This document shows positions 26,481-37,178 of a stretch of 64,000 nucleotides of DNA, one piece after another. The notes under the pieces are model-generated. The model was not told the DNA's origin, did not search any database, and saw only the letters and a list, made by a program, of their open reading frames with translations. The translations under genes were made by a program, and so were the position numbers. The stretch is taken from assembly GCA_964019135.1 (NCBI GenBank), contig OZ025265.1, positions 25,829,143 to 25,893,142 of the forward strand, read 5' to 3'. Position 1 is the stretch's first letter; every line of letters starts with the position of its first letter. The stretch comes from Arenicola marina (taxonomy: Eukaryota > Annelida > Polychaeta > Arenicolidae).

Positions 26481-26569
26481 TATGTATGTATGTATGTATG
26501 TATGTATGTATGTATGTATGTATGTATGTATGTATGTATGTATGTATGTATGTATGTATGTATGTATGT
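26481..26569. repeat. (TATG)n microsatellite, about 22 units
   Basis: This is an uninterrupted TATG run inside the left terminus of copy 3. The same position holds about 5-6 units at 8484-8509 and 20520-20540 and about 9 units, inverted, at 17235-17271. Confidence 0.98.
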
Positions 26570-28709
26570 CTGTCCCACTCGAAAACGGGAAGTCTCTTTG
26601 TGGCCTAACTGCTACATGTATCGTTTCGCAATCTTTAACATCTTATAGCCAGCTAATAGGGCTACAACATTCTCGTCACGCAGGTCGAAAGGTCAAAGGT
26701 CAAGGTCACAGCGATTTTTTGAAAAAATAACTAAAAACGCTGATATCCCCGTTAATATTAAAGCTAGAGATCTCGAATTAGTTTCAGAATGTGCCCCTCT
26801 TTCAGGTGCAGTTTTCGGGTATTGTTCTCTTTTTGATGCGTAATACACATTTTCGAGGAAAACGAGGTCATAGGTTTTGCGGAAAACGCACTAAATGACC
26901 TCTGTCAGTTTTTTCGCTTTTGGGCACATTTGCCATCAAGCTATCGCTATGATGTTCAATGATGTCATAGAAATATGAATTGTGATGACTTGTGTTGAAT
27001 CACAAAAATGCGAGAGTAGCATTATATTGTAGGAAAAGTAGTTCCTCGTATAGCTACAAACTAAAAACAATACGTTCCTATCTTACTTCCGGTTCCAGGG
27101 CCGGGGGAATTTCTCTATGGGACTTCCCATGTTAAAAGGGCTGTATCTTTAGGCTGGGAAAAAATGTTTTGTCGCGTATGTCGCAAGTGCCTCCAGCAAA
27201 CAACACCGGGATTTTTGTCTTAGTTAAGCATGATACCTAGTAGCAACAGTGCTTATCATATGCAATTGGAGAAAAAAGTGACGTCACAGGATTTTTTTGA
27301 AATTTGGCCAATGGTGAAAGATACGGCTTTTTGGCACTAGCAGCGGCTCCCACGGGCGTCCTATTCAAGCCATCGCTCAATGCTTGCAGCTGTGGATGGA
27401 TAATACTAAGCTGAATCATAATCTGTCAATATGGTTCCATAGCCACATTACTTTTCGGTATATAGTCGAAATCGTTTAACATGGGATCCTATGGGGAAAA
27501 ATGAACTTGGTCGAATATGACCTACTTCCGCTCAAGCTATTTCAGTCTCCTTCGCCACACAGTGAGGTAATATCACCTTAAAGCAAGTTATAAGAAAAAC
27601 ACGGCGATCTCTGTATTACTTTTTGTTTCCATGGCAACGAAGCCACTGGCCTAATGATAAACATACAGATTCTTGCGATTGAAAGAAAAGTCGTCAAAAA
27701 TCAGATAAAAATGGTAAAATTGCAATCTTTTCGCCAACTAGTTGCCAATAGGCATCTACAGATCACTTAATGCTTCAATCAGGCGAATGTTGCTCAGTTA
27801 TGGCCATAGAGCGCTTCAAAGTGGGACGACACCTTTGCGGGGCCACCAATGATGAGTGAATGGAGATTGTGTCCATCTTGAAAACAACGTCAAAAATCAG
27901 AAAAACAAGCTAGAGCTGTGATGTTTGCGTCAAATGGTAGGGAACATTGATGGTCAGAAAAATAGTAAAAGAAACAAATTGGTTGCTATATCGCTTCGCC
28001 TACAGTGTTCTTTGTTCTTGTCGTCGGTCTCCGTGTTTCCGCAATGATAAGCTAATGCAATTTTTGGCCATTTCGCTGTTGTGGCAGTAAAGCTTGGCAT
28101 ATTGCCGCTTGGACGTTGTCGTGCGTCACGTCATAACGTCACCATGACGTCATGACGTCACATATCTTACGTAGGCTATTACTCAGCTATTACAAGGTAT
28201 GGCGACTTTCGGGTTACTTGACGTTGCAGGTCGTGTTCAGGGACAGTTTATGCCCTGTGTAACTTTTTTGGCGCAGGGGATAAGTATGCGTCAAAAATGA
28301 CGTCATAGCTAACGTGCTCCTACGACATGTTGGATTTGCTTCATTTTCAGCCACTTTGGCAATAGCTGTCATAGCCCGAGTTGATACGTAGGTATATTAA
28401 AGAAATAGAAGCCATCTTAAGCATTTTTGCAAACGTCAAATGACGTCATGTCGCGTCACGATGACGTATTATGAGATAAAAAGTAAAATTCGTAGCGCCA
28501 TTCATAATGAGTCAAGCAATCGCTCTTGAGAAAAAAAAATCATGTTCACTTAAACTCTAATATGGCATTAAATTGGCGGGCGGAAGATGCGTTACACGAC
28601 GCGATCCCCACGTCATCGGCACAAACGACGGTGTTACCTGTAATTTTGTTAATATCGGTTAATTGCTCATTGCACATTGCTCAAAATAGAGCCTGCGGTG
28701 CGCACGTTG

Positions 28710-29450
28710 TCGGATGAATGCGCTATTTGGCTCAAATTTCCCGTTGTGCGCGCTGTTTAGCCCGAATTGTCCCCGTATACGCGCCGTTTATCCAAAATTG
28801 CCCGCTATATGTGCTGTTCAGCTCAAAAAGCCCGTTATATTCGCTATTTAGCATAAATTGAGCGTTACATGCGCTTTTTAACTGACAATTACCCGCTACA
28901 TGCGCAATTGAGCCCAAATTGCTAGTTATACGCGCTGTTTACCCTAAATTGCCCCTTAGATGCCCAGTGTACCTAGAATGTCCTGTTATACTTGCTATTT
29001 AGCCCCAATTGAAAGGTATGTGCGATATTTAGCTCAAATTGCATGCTGAAAGCTCTAGTTTGCGAACGAAAAGCTCTATTTTGCTAACAGAAAGCTCTAT
29101 TTTGCGAACCAAAAGCTCTATTTTGCCAACAGAAAGCTCTATTTTGCGAACCAAAAGCTCCATGTTGTCAACAAAAAGCTCGATTTTGTAAACAGAAAGC
29201 GCTATTTAGTAAACAGAAAGCTATATTTGGAATAAGTTGCTATCCCACGCCGATATCTATGCTCAATTGCTCTCTGAAGGTCATATTTGGCCCAGCAAAA
29301 GCACTATTTACCCCAGATTGTACCTTAAAAGCTCTATTTGGGCCAAATTGTATGTGTAATGGCCTACTGGGTCAAATATACTCACTAAAACTCTATTTTG
29401 CCCGCTGAAACCTCTATTTGATCCAAATTGTCAAGTGAAGGCACTAATTA
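28710..29450 (+). repeat. Degenerate 30-bp and 21-bp tandem arrays, copy 3
   Basis: Unit order is the same as at 22810-23490, with two additional 21-bp units (GCTCTATTTTGCGAACCAAAA and neighbour) inserted around 29085-29130. Confidence 0.85.
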
Positions 29451-30225
29451 ACCCCTCAGATCCCGATTTGACCCCTCAGATCCAGATTTGACCTCTCAGA
29501 TCCAGATTGACCCCTCAGATCCAGATTTGACCTCTCAGATCTAGATTGACACCTCAGATCCAGATTGACCCCTCAGATCAAGATTTGACCCTTCAAATCC
29601 AGATTTGATCCCTCAGATCCAGATTTTACCTCTCAGATCCATATTTGTCCTCTCAGATCCAGATTGACCCCTCAGATCCAGATTTGACCCTCAGATCCAG
29701 ATTTGACCCCTTAGATCCAGATTTGATCCCTCAGATCCAGATTTGATCCCTCAGATCCAGATTTGACCTCTCAGATCAAGCTTTGACCTCTCAGATCCAG
29801 ATTTGACCTCTCAGATCCAGATTGACCCCTCAGATCCAGATTTGATCCTCAGATCCAGATTTGACCCTTCAGATCCAGATTTGATCCCTCAGATCCAGAT
29901 TTGATCCCTCAGATCCAGATTGACCCCTCACATCGAGAGTTGACCCTCAGATCAACATTTGACCCTTCAGATCTAGATTTGATCCCTCAGATCCAGATTT
30001 AACCCTCAGATCCAGATTTGATCTCTCAGATCCAGATTTGATCCTTCAGATCCAGATTGGACCTCTCAGACCCAGAATTGACCTCTCAGATCTAGATTTG
30101 ACCTCTCAGATCCTGATTGACCATTCAGATCCAGAGTAATCCTTCAGATCCAGATTTGACGTATCAGATCCAGACTTGACCTCTCAGATCCATATTGATC
30201 CCTCAGATCCAGATATCATTCACAG
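29451..30225 (+). repeat. 20-bp tandem array, copy 3 (about 38 units)
   Basis: It has the same CAGATCCAGATTTGAYCCCT unit as copy 2, but with only one instance of the sub-block containing TCGAGAGTTGACC (about 29932). Diverged units continue to about 30700. Confidence 0.95.
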
Positions 30226-31245
30226 ACGCCTATTTTGCCTCTCAGATCCATATTGACCTTTTCAGCTCCCCATTCGGCCTGGACATCCACATTTGCCCTC
30301 TCAGATCCCGAGTAGTCATCTGGCATCCCCACTAGACCCGTCAGACCCAGATTTAATCTGTCGGATCCAGATTGGACTCATATGATTTTTATTGACTCCC
30401 TCAGAACCTGATGGAAGCCGCCAGATAGAGATTTGACAACTAGGATGCAGATTGACCCGTCGCATCCCTATTTGACCTTCAGATACCGATTCGACCTTGG
30501 TGATCCTGATTGAACATTGCTAATCCAGATTGAACCCAACGAAACCAGCTTTGACCCGTCGTATACCAATGTGTCCCACGGATCCCGTTTCGAACCGTCG
30601 ACTTCGACCCTGCACATCTCGATTTGTCCCACACGACCCTAATCGACCCATCAGATCCCTATTGGTCCCCCGAATCCTGATTAGCATCCCTATTCGAAGA
30701 CCCTGCGGACCGCCACTTGCGAAGGACAACCCAAGGCATCATCGATACACGCCTGATCACTTCAGGGTGATTTTGTTTAGTCCTCTAATGAATGACCAGT
30801 GGCCACGGTGCTGTCATCCCAACACACCCCCTCCCCCCCCCAGGAAATCCGGAAAAAAAATTTGGGGAAAATTTCACAAAAATGTCATGCAGCGGCAATG
30901 TGAGAGACGACCTTGGGCAACAATACACACCATTTGGGCCACTAACTTTTTACTTTTTTTTTTCCACACTAGGTCGGCACGAGCATTTGTAATACCATTC
31001 ACTCAAGCCGCTGACCTAATTCCGAGGCCCCGTCTTGACCTCAAAACCACGCTATCATATTCAATGTAAAGTTCAAGCCAGGGGACCGAGCATATGTACT
31101 CAATGTACCGGAATCTAGAAATGGCCCTCATTCCCTTAATAATCATCGTGGAGGGTCGCGGTTTGGATCACCATGTTCAGAAAGACACGTTCTGTGACCC
31201 AAAGTCGATTTTCGTCATCATCAGTGTCCCACTGAGTTCTTGGTT

Positions 31246-31815
31246 CTTTGTCGGTCTTCCCGTCCAAAAGGCGTGTATGTCTGTCTCACTCGAGAATTGC
31301 AAGTCTCATTGCGTCCTACCAACCGTATACATTATTTCACAGTACTTTTTTCATATATTGTTCACTTCTTGACGCGTATGCTCATTTTCGAGTAATATGA
31401 GCTCATAAGTTTTGAGGAAAACGCACTAAATGACCTCTGCCAGTGTTTTCGCTTTTTGACCCATTTATCTTCAAGCTATCGCTATAACGTTCTAATATGT
31501 CATAGAAATATGAACTGAGATGATTTGTGTCGAATCTTAGAGTGTTTTGATGCGTCACGTGACGTCACCATGACGTCACTTTTGGTACTTACCAAAACTC
31601 GTCAAAAATCGGAAAAAATCATAAAAAGACACGAGTAGCGTCTTTTGTAGAGAAAGTGGTTCCTTGTATAGCTGCAAAGTAAAAACGAAACGTCCCTATC
31701 TTACTTCCGGTTCTTAGATAAAAATGCTAAAATTGCAATCTTTTCGCCAACTAGTTGCCAATAAGCATCTTCAGAGTGCTTTAATCAGGCGGAGGTTGTC
31801 TAGTTATGGCGCTAG
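31246..31815 (+). repeat. Chimeric fragment of module A and family R
   Basis: 31246-31715 follows module A, including TGACGTCA at 31560 and 31571, with a deletion near 31340. At about 31716 it switches to a 100-bp piece of the family R middle (AGATAAAAATGCTAAAATTG), corresponding to about 27700-27800, and then ends. It looks like a deletion or recombination junction. Confidence 0.7.
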
Positions 31816-33265
31816 AGTCAGATCGGGTCACATAGAACGCTTGATACTGGAGCGTCGTCGCGTCGGGTCAAACGAAACTTGACTTCTGATTTATCTTGGC
31901 CACGAAGATGTCTACCGCAGCCCCTCAACTTAATGCCTGGCGACCCTTGTGTGTGACTGTTATCCTAATCGCTTAGAACTAGAGCTACGCCCACCCGATC
32001 CACACGTTTTTCATGCAAGTATGTTCGCGGTTAACAGTTAACGAACGACCGCCAGATGCAGTTCGCGTTCCTGATGGCTGCTTCAAGAGATTTACTGACC
32101 TAAGTTGGATACTTTAAATACGTCGTAATGAGTCAATAATAAGACAATGTTAAGTGGGAGTAATGGTCAGACGCGCTCTACCTCATCAGTTTGCTCTCGA
32201 ATCTCCCACCTAATGTCGATGCCGGTCACGTACCACCCACTTCGGACCGGGCACCTGTGCTCCTTTCACCAGCGGCAATGTTCTGGGCCTGTCCTAACCT
32301 TCCTGGATGCTTGTCTGCCGCCACCTTGCACCCACCCCGCCGACAAACCTACGTTATTATGCACAAGTGTTAGCAAACAGTCGCCGAGTAGCAGGATACC
32401 TGCTTCAAGGGACATTAAACTACTATCATGCTGTAATGTAATCGGTACAGTAATGTCAAGAATGCACTGTTACGGCGAGCTGAGAAATTGAGACTAAGTG
32501 AGTGCCGTGAAACAAAATTTCTTCTCTGTTGGTAGTCGCGAAATCGACAATCACAGTTATGGCCCCCGGGAAGGGGGAGGGGGGGGGGGAACCAACAAAA
32601 TCAATTGCACTGCACTAATGGACGCGAGCCCTATTTGAAACAACGATTCCGTTTAAACTTACTCATAGAGCAATATCTTCCCTTAAACTTAATCTTCCCG
32701 AAACTTAAACAATATTTGAAATAAGGTGTATATGTTCTTAGTGATAAGGATACACATATTTTTATACAATAATATGCATGTTCTAAAGCCACTTTTCATG
32801 CCGAACTCGTGCCAACGAAATGGATTATTCTAGGAAATGGCAGGCGTGAGTCATATGTGAACTTTGTTTTTATATATGTTCAAACTAATGAAAAATATTG
32901 TTCACATGTTAAGCACTGTATGTCAGATAAATTACTGATGCCACATAAATTTCCAATGCCAAATACATTATTTATACCTAGCAATCAAAAGGCATAACAC
33001 AAATTTCCCTTGCCCGTGAACTGACCCGCTTATGTATGGAAGCACAAAGTGAAACTACGGAGACACGCTTAGGGTGATCCATGTTGGCAGAATGAGTGGG
33101 AAGGCGGTTGTTACACATTTACAAATTGATAACTTTGTAAGCGGGTTAGAGTCAGGAAAAGCGTGAGAATGTGTGTTACTTCATGGGGGACGTGTTTTGC
33201 TGGCGAAAATACAAGATCTGCTAAAAGTATGGCCGACGTCATGTTAAGATCAAAGCTCAAGTGAC
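31816..33265. other. Anonymous sequence
   Basis: No gene or known element is supported. A frame at 32147-32491 (114 residues) has no family signature. A poly-G run lies at 32577-32590. Confidence 0.45.
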
Positions 33266-33526
33266 TGGCCCCCCTGCCTCACTCAAGCCGCTGACCAAAT
33301 TCCGAGGCCCCGGCTTGACCTCAAAACCACGCTATCATAGTCAATGTAAAGTTCAAGCCAGGGGACCGAGCATATGTACTCAATGTACTGGAATTTTTTT
33401 GAAATGGCCCACATTCCTTTGATATTCATCGTGAACGGTCGCGGTTTCGATCAACATGTTCAGAAAAACACGCTCTTTGACCTAAAGTCAATTTTCGTCA
33501 TCATCAGTGTCCCACTGAGTTCTTGT
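33266..33526 (+). repeat. Solo right end of family R
   Basis: This matches about 25140-25390 from ACTCAAGCCGCTGACC to CAGTGTCCCACTGAGTTCTTG, with moderate divergence. The rest of the element is absent upstream. Confidence 0.85.
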
Positions 33527-33640
33527 TTATATATGGACACGCTGTCCCCTTATTCTGGCCATTTGCCTATACATGCGTTGTTATATAAGGTGTTAAACTG
33601 ATATGGCAAGTAACATAATTGCAGGTAAACGTACGCGCAT

Positions 33641-33959
33641 CAGGGGCGGAGTCAGATATTAGAGGGTGGGGAGGCTTGAATTTCACGATTACCGGGCATA
33701 CTACAGGGGCGAATCCAGACTTTAGGTGGTAGGGGGGGGGGGGGGGCGGGGGGCAGGGGCGGATCTAGGAATTTGCCAAGGTGGGGGGTGCTCTCTGAAA
33801 AACTTGCGACCGGGGGGGATACTCTCTCAAAAACTTGCGACCGGGGGACGGGGGGGGGGGAGGGCTCGGAGAAGCTGACTTTAACAGTGTATGTTCACGT
33901 TCCTAAGCGGGGGGGAGGGTTGCAACCCCCCGTAACCCCGCCCCCTAGATCCGTCCCTG
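33641..33959. mobile_element. Nested MITE-like insertions with CAGGGGCGGATC termini
   Basis: At 33754 CAGGGGCGGATCTAGG pairs with CCTAGATCCGTCCCTG ending at 33959 (15 of 16 matching), defining a 206-bp element with terminal inverted repeats. Further left-end-like words lie at 33641 (CAGGGGCGGAGTCAG) and 33704 (CAGGGGCGAATCCAG), suggesting nested relatives. The interior is G-rich and contains a 35-bp duplication around AAAACTTGCGACCGGGGG. Target duplications cannot be resolved in the G-rich flanks. Confidence 0.65.
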
Positions 33960-34325
33960 GGGGGCTTGAATTTCGAGCTTACGGTTGTTTCGCCACTTTG
34001 ACAAGTTTGGATCACAAGTCCTGCTCTCGGGGTTTTGGTACCCTCCTGAAAATGGGAGTGTCAAACTTTCCCTTCCGTTTTGAATGCGGGAGGGGGGGGG
34101 GGGTGAATGTGTCACAGGCACAGTAAATCAGTGAATGGGGGAGGGGGCGTAGGTGGGGATCACAGCGAAAACGAAACAGTGTTTTGCGGAAAATCCCATC
34201 CCTTAATTATCACCTTCAAAACTCGACACTTTCTACGTCGCATTTACATGCAGGCCAGCCTGGTTTATTCTTTCTTTCCCGGCAAAGCCACCCTAGATAG
34301 GTGGTGGTGGTGGTGGGGGGGGGGC
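33960..34325. other. Anonymous G-rich sequence
   Basis: It contains poly-G runs at about 34095 and 34316. The initial GGGGGGCTTGAATTTCGAG resembles 33669-33690 and may mark a duplicated insertion site. No gene is supported. Confidence 0.4.
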
Positions 34326-34606
34326 GTGTTCCCAGATCACCACGAATAAATTTCTTTATTCCCAGGTTACGATGAATTCAAAGCAGAACTACAAAGGAAG
34401 GGCGGATGCATGATACCAAATGGACAGTTTCCCGAATGACTGGTATTTAAAATTAAAATTCCCAGCTCACGATTGATGAAAATCCTTCATCACGGCGCTC
34501 GGTCAATACCCCATTCCCAGTTCACGAAGAATTGTTTTCTCCATTCCCAATTCACGCTAAAATGCCCCTTGCGCCCCCCGCCCCCCCCCCCCCCCCCCAG
34601 CCCAGT
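34326..34606. repeat. Degenerate TTCCCAG-TCACGA repeat ending in poly-C
   Basis: Words such as TTCCCAGATCACCACGA, TTCCCAGGTTACGATGA, TTCCCAGCTCACGATTGA and TTCCCAGTTCACGAAGA recur irregularly and end in a C-rich run at 34578-34598. Similar TCACGA-rich blocks lie at 47070-47190 and 48300-48597. Confidence 0.55.
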
Positions 34607-36566
34607 GTAGAGACACTGTAATGAAAAATACCATCTTTGTACGGGTATCTTATTTCATACTGGGCATCCCCGGAACCGCCCCTACCACACCAGAGCATTT
34701 AGGCCTATAATAGTGCCCCGCCCTACCCCCCCACTTCCCTGGCCCGGCAGACGTACTTCGGGGTGAAATGTGCTTGATAGATGACAGCTTGTAGAGGGTG
34801 AATGGTCGGAGTTTCAAAGCCACAACATGGAGCCCTAGATATAAATCAGGGTTGGTCATTAGCCTCATAAGATTCACCGTGCCTCATGTCGTCGGCTAAC
34901 AGGGTATGATCCAGATATGTTGGATAAGGGGGGAGGGGGGGGGGAGTTTCGAGATACGGCTTAGCTTTTGTTTTTCATCTGTTAAATGGTATAAATTTCA
35001 GCTCTAAAAGGGCGATGGGGGCGGATCCTCCCCCCCCCCCCGTCCTGGATCTGCCCTTGGGTAAGGCGGGGGCTAGTCTTAATGTCAGAGCAAAGACCTT
35101 ATCATAGGTCAAAGCTAGGGCGGAAGTAGCCCGTTCTATGCTGTAGTACCGTGCAAGTGGCAAAACTCGGACAGGGCCCGCCCATCTTACAGCCACAGAA
35201 CCTGGGCCAGGACTAATGCTAAAGCTATTCCCCAACTCCGAGCCCGGAGAAAATTCCCTGTACATTCTGGCCATCCTTAAAGTGTTCGTGCCACGCTAAA
35301 ACAACTTTAGCTCATATTAATTTTCTGTGTTTCCACGCTTATATTATCGAGCTGTAACGCCCCAAATAGTAGAAGGGCCTACTTTCCCACTTGTTTTCGC
35401 ACCTACCAATTTAACTTCTGCGAGCGAGGAAATTGACTTCAAAGTAGAATGCAAACGCATGTGCTTTTTATATTGAGTCTCAGATTCTCTCTGCTCATTG
35501 GCTTGAACCCAACGAAACGCACTCAACCATAAAAACAATACACACCCTCGACCACAGATGTCTACGCACTGCATCAAAGCTCACCTGTCAATCTTGTGAC
35601 ATTATTGGGGAATGGGGGAGGGGGAGGGGGTTGCGTTGGTGCCGGGGTTACGGTGTGGGGAGGTATGGTGGTCATGTTTGAAGGGATGGAGACAGGGCCA
35701 GGTCACTGTAATGTAATTTGCATACAGTCATATGAAACACATGAAGTGACATGAAACTATTCTTCAGTTCGCAACCTCCCACCGTTCCCGTTGGGAATGT
35801 CATTTACGCCGTTAGGAAAGCATCATCCCATTACTCTAGTTATGTGAAACACACTCTCGTCTGTCAAAATACTTTGATTTCTAGAGCTGACATAATCATC
35901 AGTCCTCGATTACCGCACGGTCGATTTCTGCACGATTTCGCAAAACAGCGCGAAAGCTCAGCCCTGCTTTCAGACAACAAATTACCCAGCATGCAACGCG
36001 AATTCAAGACGCTTTGGACAAGAAGGCAAGATGGCTACCAGCTCAGGGACAGGGGCCTCATTCATAGGCTTTGCGCTCCTATGCGCTCCATATCTCGGGG
36101 CTAATCAAAATTTTGCCTGTACACTTCAAATATGTCTTAACATCAAGTCACCTCTTTCCAGCTCTTTCCTGCAGCCATTTGCCCACAATCTATTCTTGAC
36201 CATAGCCTCCGCTTAATCCCTAATCCCCTCTGCCTAATAGCCTTCCTAGTGCCTAGAGAGAGGGAGTGGGTTTCATGTCCAAAGTTTGATTGAAAATCTG
36301 CAGCCAGGTCGATAGAGGGCGTTTATCGGAAAGGACAAGACATCAAAACAAGAAAACATCATGAACGTGCAAAACCTGTTAGTAGGAGAAATGAAAGAGT
36401 TAAAGGGAGTATTACTTGCAGCCGAATTATTTCCTTAAGACACTCCTAGAGGATAATGTTATGGAAGTGCAAGAACTATGAATTGGAGGTGAGTGTTTTG
36501 TTTCGAAGCCTCCATCAACTTGTGAAGTGGACCTGTTTAGGATTGAATATGATGACCTACGATGTG
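34607..36566. other. Anonymous sequence left of the retrotransposon
   Basis: No supported gene. A short hairpin at about 35015-35060 (GGGGCGGATCC, C-run, GGATCTGCCCTT) looks like a small relic of the CAGGGGCGGATC MITE family. The frames present lack family signatures. Confidence 0.45.
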
Positions 36567-36571
36567 GCTGT

Positions 36572-36779
36572 TGTAGTGATTGAAGGCTAGACGTCCGTAA
36601 GGTTTGAAGTTTTATTCCGCAATGCCAAAGCCGGCACAAACAAATTGATTCCACCGCACATGACCAATTAATGACGTGAGACCCACGAAAGAGAGGCTAG
36701 GGTTAAAGGGCAATTAATCATTACCAATAAGTAGGTTGGTCACAGAGTCTTGTACGTTTACATTATGACATCTGTGACA
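36572..36779 (-). repeat. 3' LTR of the Gypsy element
   Basis: On the minus strand this LTR begins TGTCACAGATGTC and ends CAATCACTACA. It carries an AATAAA signal (36611-36616 as TTTATT on the plus strand). It differs from the other LTR only at CACAGAG/CACGGAG and CGCACATG/CGCGCATG. Confidence 0.97.
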
Positions 36780-36790
36780 TCTCTCTTCTT
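36780..36790 (-). promoter_or_regulatory. Polypurine tract
   Basis: AAGAAGAGAGA on the minus strand lies directly before the 3' LTR, the position at which plus-strand DNA synthesis is primed in LTR elements. Confidence 0.8.
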
Positions 36791-36861
36791 ACGAAACTTA
36801 AGCGTGATCTCATATTATATCTTAGTGCTTAGGGATACAATCTAGTCCATGGAATACGTAA

Positions 36862-37050
36862 TCAGTTCATGTGATAGTCACGGAATTTTGCAGGCAGCCT
36901 GATAGTTTTGCCGCGGGACGTGATACGAGGTTGCAGTGTTTCAGCAGATTGACGATCTGGGTTTCACACATCGTGCTGAGGTTGGACTGCACTTGGTGAG
37001 GCCTGTGGCTGTGGAACAGGGATCTCCGGAGGCTGTGGCGCTGGTTCCAG
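36862..37050 (-). pseudogene. Severed C-terminal coding segment of Gypsy pol
   Basis: Beyond the nested MITE, the reading frame of integrase continues as a proline/glutamine-rich stretch. An in-frame TGA (36964-36966) interrupts it, and it resumes in the same frame to a TGA at 36862. The tail is basic, containing TSRGKTIRLP and FRDY, and resembles the usual end of polyproteins of this lineage. The MITE at 37051-37178 separates it from the body of the gene. The continuation is my reading of the minus strand and would be confirmed by a family consensus. Confidence 0.7.
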
Positions 37051-37178
37051 TGGCGGATTTCACGAACGCAGTTTAGCCGACTAGGGCGCTTAGTCGTCTA
37101 AAGTTACCATGTAAACGATGGGCGATTTTAGCCGTCTAAGCCCCGTAGCCGGCTAAACTATGTTCGTGAAATAGGCCA
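37051..37178. mobile_element. 128-bp MITE nested in the Gypsy element
   Basis: The left end TGGCGGATTTCACGAAC and the right end GTTCGTGAAATAGGCCA form imperfect terminal inverted repeats, which extend inwards through AGTTTAGCCG and CGGCTAAACT. It is flanked by CAG at 37048-37050 and 37179-37181, a probable 3-bp target duplication. It is inserted in the pol frame and supplies the final residues (WPISRT) and a stop. It has no coding capacity, and the superfamily is not assigned. Confidence 0.82.

Larger units (their letters stand above)
26408..31245 (+). repeat. Family R, full copy 3
   Basis: This has the same plan as 20460-25390 and is nearly identical over long stretches, for example 28440-28740 against 22540-22840. 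Differences include a doubled terminal palindrome segment (26414-26450), (TATG)22 instead of 5, loss of about 80 bp at 26998 between two AATC words, loss of about 60 bp near 28078, two extra 21-bp units near 29085-29130 and fewer 20-bp units. TGACGTCA occurs at 27279, 28145, 28153, 28298 and 28441. No coding region is recognised. Confidence 0.85.

Noticed and set aside
23491..30225. CRISPR-like arrays
   Set aside because: The 20-, 21- and 30-bp units are directly adjacent with no unique spacers, no cas genes are present, and the DNA is eukaryotic.
30530..31069. 179-residue frame in family R
   Set aside because: It is formed by the degenerate 20-bp repeat and a C run, and its copy at 24666 has a different length and frame.
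20460..31245. Helitron
   Set aside because: There is a hairpin near the right end, but the terminus reads CTTG and not CTRR, the left end does not start with TC, and no Rep/helicase sequence is visible.
36427..36654. Small gene overlapping the left LTR
   Set aside because: Its first half is the LTR translated on the minus strand, identical to the frame at the other LTR, and the rest is flanking DNA.
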